Made by a program: the position numbers and the translations under genes. A DNA stretch of 64,000 nt from Mycobacterium intracellulare ATCC 13950. Its GTDB lineage: Bacteria > Actinomycetota > Actinomycetes > Mycobacteriales > Mycobacteriaceae. The DNA lies in contig NC_016946.1 of assembly GCF_000277125.1 (NCBI RefSeq), forward strand, positions 2,976,001-3,040,000. Reading direction: 5' to 3'. Each line of letters begins with the position of its first letter. Within the stretch, counting starts at the first letter, position 1. Of the stretch, positions 38,818 through 64,000 are shown one piece after another. The notes below the pieces were generated by a model. That model saw nothing but the letters and a program-made list of their open reading frames with translations. It was not told the DNA's origin and searched no databases.

Positions 38818-40619
38818 GCAACCGGCCCCGTGATGCCGTGACGTTGCAACCACAGCTCGAGCAGGGCGATCTGCCACAGCTCGTTGCCGCGCAGCGGGGT
38901 CAGCTTGCCGTTGGGATTCTCCAGCAGGGTGTCGACCGCTTCCGCACGGAACAGGCCGCGCTCCTTGGCAACCGGCGCGTAGAGGGCGTCGCGGACCATG
39001 TCGAGGTAGGGCCCCTCGAGATGGGTCAGCGCCGGAACCGGGAAATAGCCCTTGGGCCGGTCGATGACCTCCGATGGAATCACCCGCCGCGCAGCCTGTT
39101 TGAGGACGCCCTTGCCCTCGTGCGCGATCTTCAACTCCGGCGGGCAGGTGGCGGCCAGTTCCACCAGCTCGTGGTCGAGGAACGGAACCCGGCCCTCCAG
39201 CCCCCACGCCATCGTCATGTTGTCGACCCGCTTCACCGGGTCGTCGATGAGCATCACGGTGGTGTCGAGCCGCAACGCGCGGTCGACGCCCGTCTCGGCG
39301 CCGGCCTGCGCGAAGTGCTCGGTGACAAAGCGGCCACTGGGGTCGCCGGGCGCCATGATGCCCGGGCCCAGCAGGCCGGCCAGCTCGGCCGAATCACGGT
39401 CGAAGAAGGCACCGCGGTACTCGGCGACCGCACCCTGCAGCGACGCGGCGGCCGGTGAGCCCATCGGCGGGTACCAGTGATAGCCGGCGAACACCTCGTC
39501 GGCGCCCTGGCCGGACTGCACGACCTTCACGTGGCGCGCCACTTCCTGACTGAGCAGATAGAAGGCGACGCAGTCGTGGCTGACCATCGGCTCGCTCATC
39601 GCGCCGATGGCCCCGTCGAGGGCGGGCAGCATCCGTTCGGTCTCGATGCGGATCTGGTGGTGGTCGGTCTCGAAGCGCTTGGCCACGATGTCGGAGTACT
39701 GGAACTCGTCGCCCTTGACGCCGCCGGCCGACTCGAAGCCGATCGAGAAGGTGGACAGCCCGTGCTGGCCGGCCTCGGCGAGCAGGCCCACGATCAGGCT
39801 GGAGTCGACACCGCCGGACAGCAGGCAGCCGACCGGCACGTCGGCCACCAGGCGGCGCTTCACCGCCAGGCGCAGCGTGGACAGCACGGCGTCTTCCCAG
39901 TCGCGCTCCGACCAGTCCGCGCGGTCGGCGTGCCGGGTGAAGTCGGGCGCCCAGTACGTGGTGACGGTGCGCCTGCCGTCGGGCTCGATCGCGACGAGCG
40001 AGGCGGGCGGCACCTTGCGCACCCCGCGCAGGATGGTGGCCGGGGCGGGCACCACCGAGTGGAAGGTCATGTAGTGGTGCAGCGCGACCGGGTCGATGCG
40101 GGTGTCCACGCCGCCGCCGGCCAGCAGGGCCGGCAGGGTCGAGGCGAAGCGGACCCGGTGGCTGTCCTCGGTCAGGTACAAGGGTTTGATGCCGAGCCGG
40201 TCGCGCCCGAGCAGCACCCGCCCGCTGTCGCGCTCGACTATGGCGAAGGCGAACATGCCGAACAGGTGGCTGACGAAGTCGTCGCCCCACCGGTGGTAGG
40301 CCTTGATCAGAACCTCGGTGTCGCTGTGCGAGAAGAAGCGGTAGCCGTACCCGCTGAGTTCGCTGCGCAGTTCCTTGTAGTTGTAGATGCAGCCGTTCCA
40401 GGCGATCGACAGGCCCAGTTCGGAGTCGACCATCGGCTGCGAGCCGGCCTCGGTCAGGTCGATGATCTTGAGGCGACGATGGCCGAGGGCAACCCGGCCC
40501 TGCGACCAGGCGCCGCCACTGTCCGGGCCCCTCGGCGTCAGCACGGCGGCCATCGCTGAGACCGCCGCTACCTCGGGCGCCCGCCCGTCGAGTCGTACCT
40601 CCCCGGTGACTCCGCACAC
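38814..40619 (-). CDS. AsnB-like glutamine amidotransferase (NAGGN amidotransferase type)
   Basis: 601 residues from a GTG at 40619, chosen because it makes C2 (VCGVTGEVRLDG) the N-terminal catalytic cysteine of a class II glutamine amidotransferase; the frame extends upstream to 40691, but a longer start would bury that cysteine. GATase domain 2-200 (RGPDSGG, WNGCIYNY). Asparagine synthase domain from about 235 with the PP-loop SGGVDSS (268-274). It transfers ammonia from glutamine to an acyl-adenylate. With the downstream fusion protein it matches the NAGGN amide pair. It starts 95 bp after the NRPS stop on the same strand. Confidence 0.88.
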   Translation of the reverse strand: MCGVTGEVRLDGRAPEVAAVSAMAAVLTPRGPDSGGAWSQGRVALGHRRLKIIDLTEAGSQPMVDSELGLSIAWNGCIYNYKELRSELSGYGYRFFSHSDTEVLIKAYHRWGDDFVSHLFGMFAFAIVERDSGRVLLGRDRLGIKPLYLTEDSHRVRFASTLPALLAGGGVDTRIDPVALHHYMTFHSVVPAPATILRGVRKVPPASLVAIEPDGRRTVTTYWAPDFTRHADRADWSERDWEDAVLSTLRLAVKRRLVADVPVGCLLSGGVDSSLIVGLLAEAGQHGLSTFSIGFESAGGVKGDEFQYSDIVAKRFETDHHQIRIETERMLPALDGAIGAMSEPMVSHDCVAFYLLSQEVARHVKVVQSGQGADEVFAGYHWYPPMGSPAAASLQGAVAEYRGAFFDRDSAELAGLLGPGIMAPGDPSGRFVTEHFAQAGAETGVDRALRLDTTVMLIDDPVKRVDNMTMAWGLEGRVPFLDHELVELAATCPPELKIAHEGKGVLKQAARRVIPSEVIDRPKGYFPVPALTHLEGPYLDMVRDALYAPVAKERGLFRAEAVDTLLENPNGKLTPLRGNELWQIALLELWLQRHGITGPVA

Positions 40620-40714
40620 CTCTTCGACCCTACCGGGGCCCGATTCGGCGCGCGCGTGACGTCCGCCAAAAGCGCTGCAACGGCCCATCAACGCCCATGA
40701 TCAACGCGTGGTGA

Positions 40715-64000
<23,286 letters not shown>

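Noticed and set aside
35504..38821. A single 1,105-codon frame covering the MFS gene and the synthetase region
   Set aside because: Only the part after the GTG at 36,997 is transporter sequence; upstream it is an out-of-frame reading of the GNAT/ATP-grasp gene.

Overview
The window is chromosomal DNA from a mycobacterium, most likely a slow grower near the M. avium/M. kansasii groups. The evidence is a GC-rich sequence, a PknE-type kinase with its DsbA-like C-terminal domain, a 13E12-family HNH protein, mycofactocin-type dehydrogenases, an F420-type luciferase-like enzyme, and at least seven leaderless-type starts (TANNNT, 6-7 nt, then ATG or GTG). Nothing fixes the species.

Bases 1-25,205 form an accessory catabolic region. 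It has a KshA-type Rieske oxygenase, a KstD-type Delta1-dehydrogenase plus a second flavoprotein of that superfamily, an HsaA-like hydroxylase next to an HsaC-like extradiol dioxygenase, two Baeyer-Villiger monooxygenases and a plant-type ferredoxin. It also has an acyl-CoA ligase, a paired FadE/FadE', seven short-chain dehydrogenases (one cut by the left edge), two HSL-type hydrolases, an NTF2-like protein, two alpha/beta-barrel proteins and an unrecognised protein with an HxD...H signature. An IclR regulator sits behind a 19-bp perfect palindrome. I infer breakdown of a steroid-like or polycyclic terpenoid substrate. No HsaD-type hydrolase is present, so the set is incomplete or differs from the cholesterol pathway.

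Bases 25,150-33,511 are mixed: a 56-bp tandem repeat across the KstD stop codon, the 13E12 gene, a PadR regulator divergent from an F420-type LLM enzyme that lies behind an 8-codon leaderless ORF, a membrane protein, an NDH-2-like oxidoreductase coupled to an APC permease, a flavin reductase-like protein coupled to a RibD-type reductase, and a small unknown protein. The PknE-like kinase (33,689-35,470) follows.

Bases 35,504-64,000 are one minus-strand unit, transcribed right to left: a giant nonribosomal peptide synthetase (more than 7,760 residues in view, 5' end outside the window), an AsnB-like amidotransferase, a GNAT/ATP-grasp synthetase (these two resemble the N-acetylglutaminylglutamine amide, NAGGN, osmolyte pair), and an MFS transporter. 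The visible NRPS has a partial A domain with an apparent N-methyltransferase remnant and its carrier, six complete C-A-PCP modules, two epimerases and a terminal thioesterase. Specificity codes recur in pairs (modules c and g, d and f). The product is unknown to me. The NRPS/NAGGN/MFS arrangement is the best candidate for an undescribed system here.
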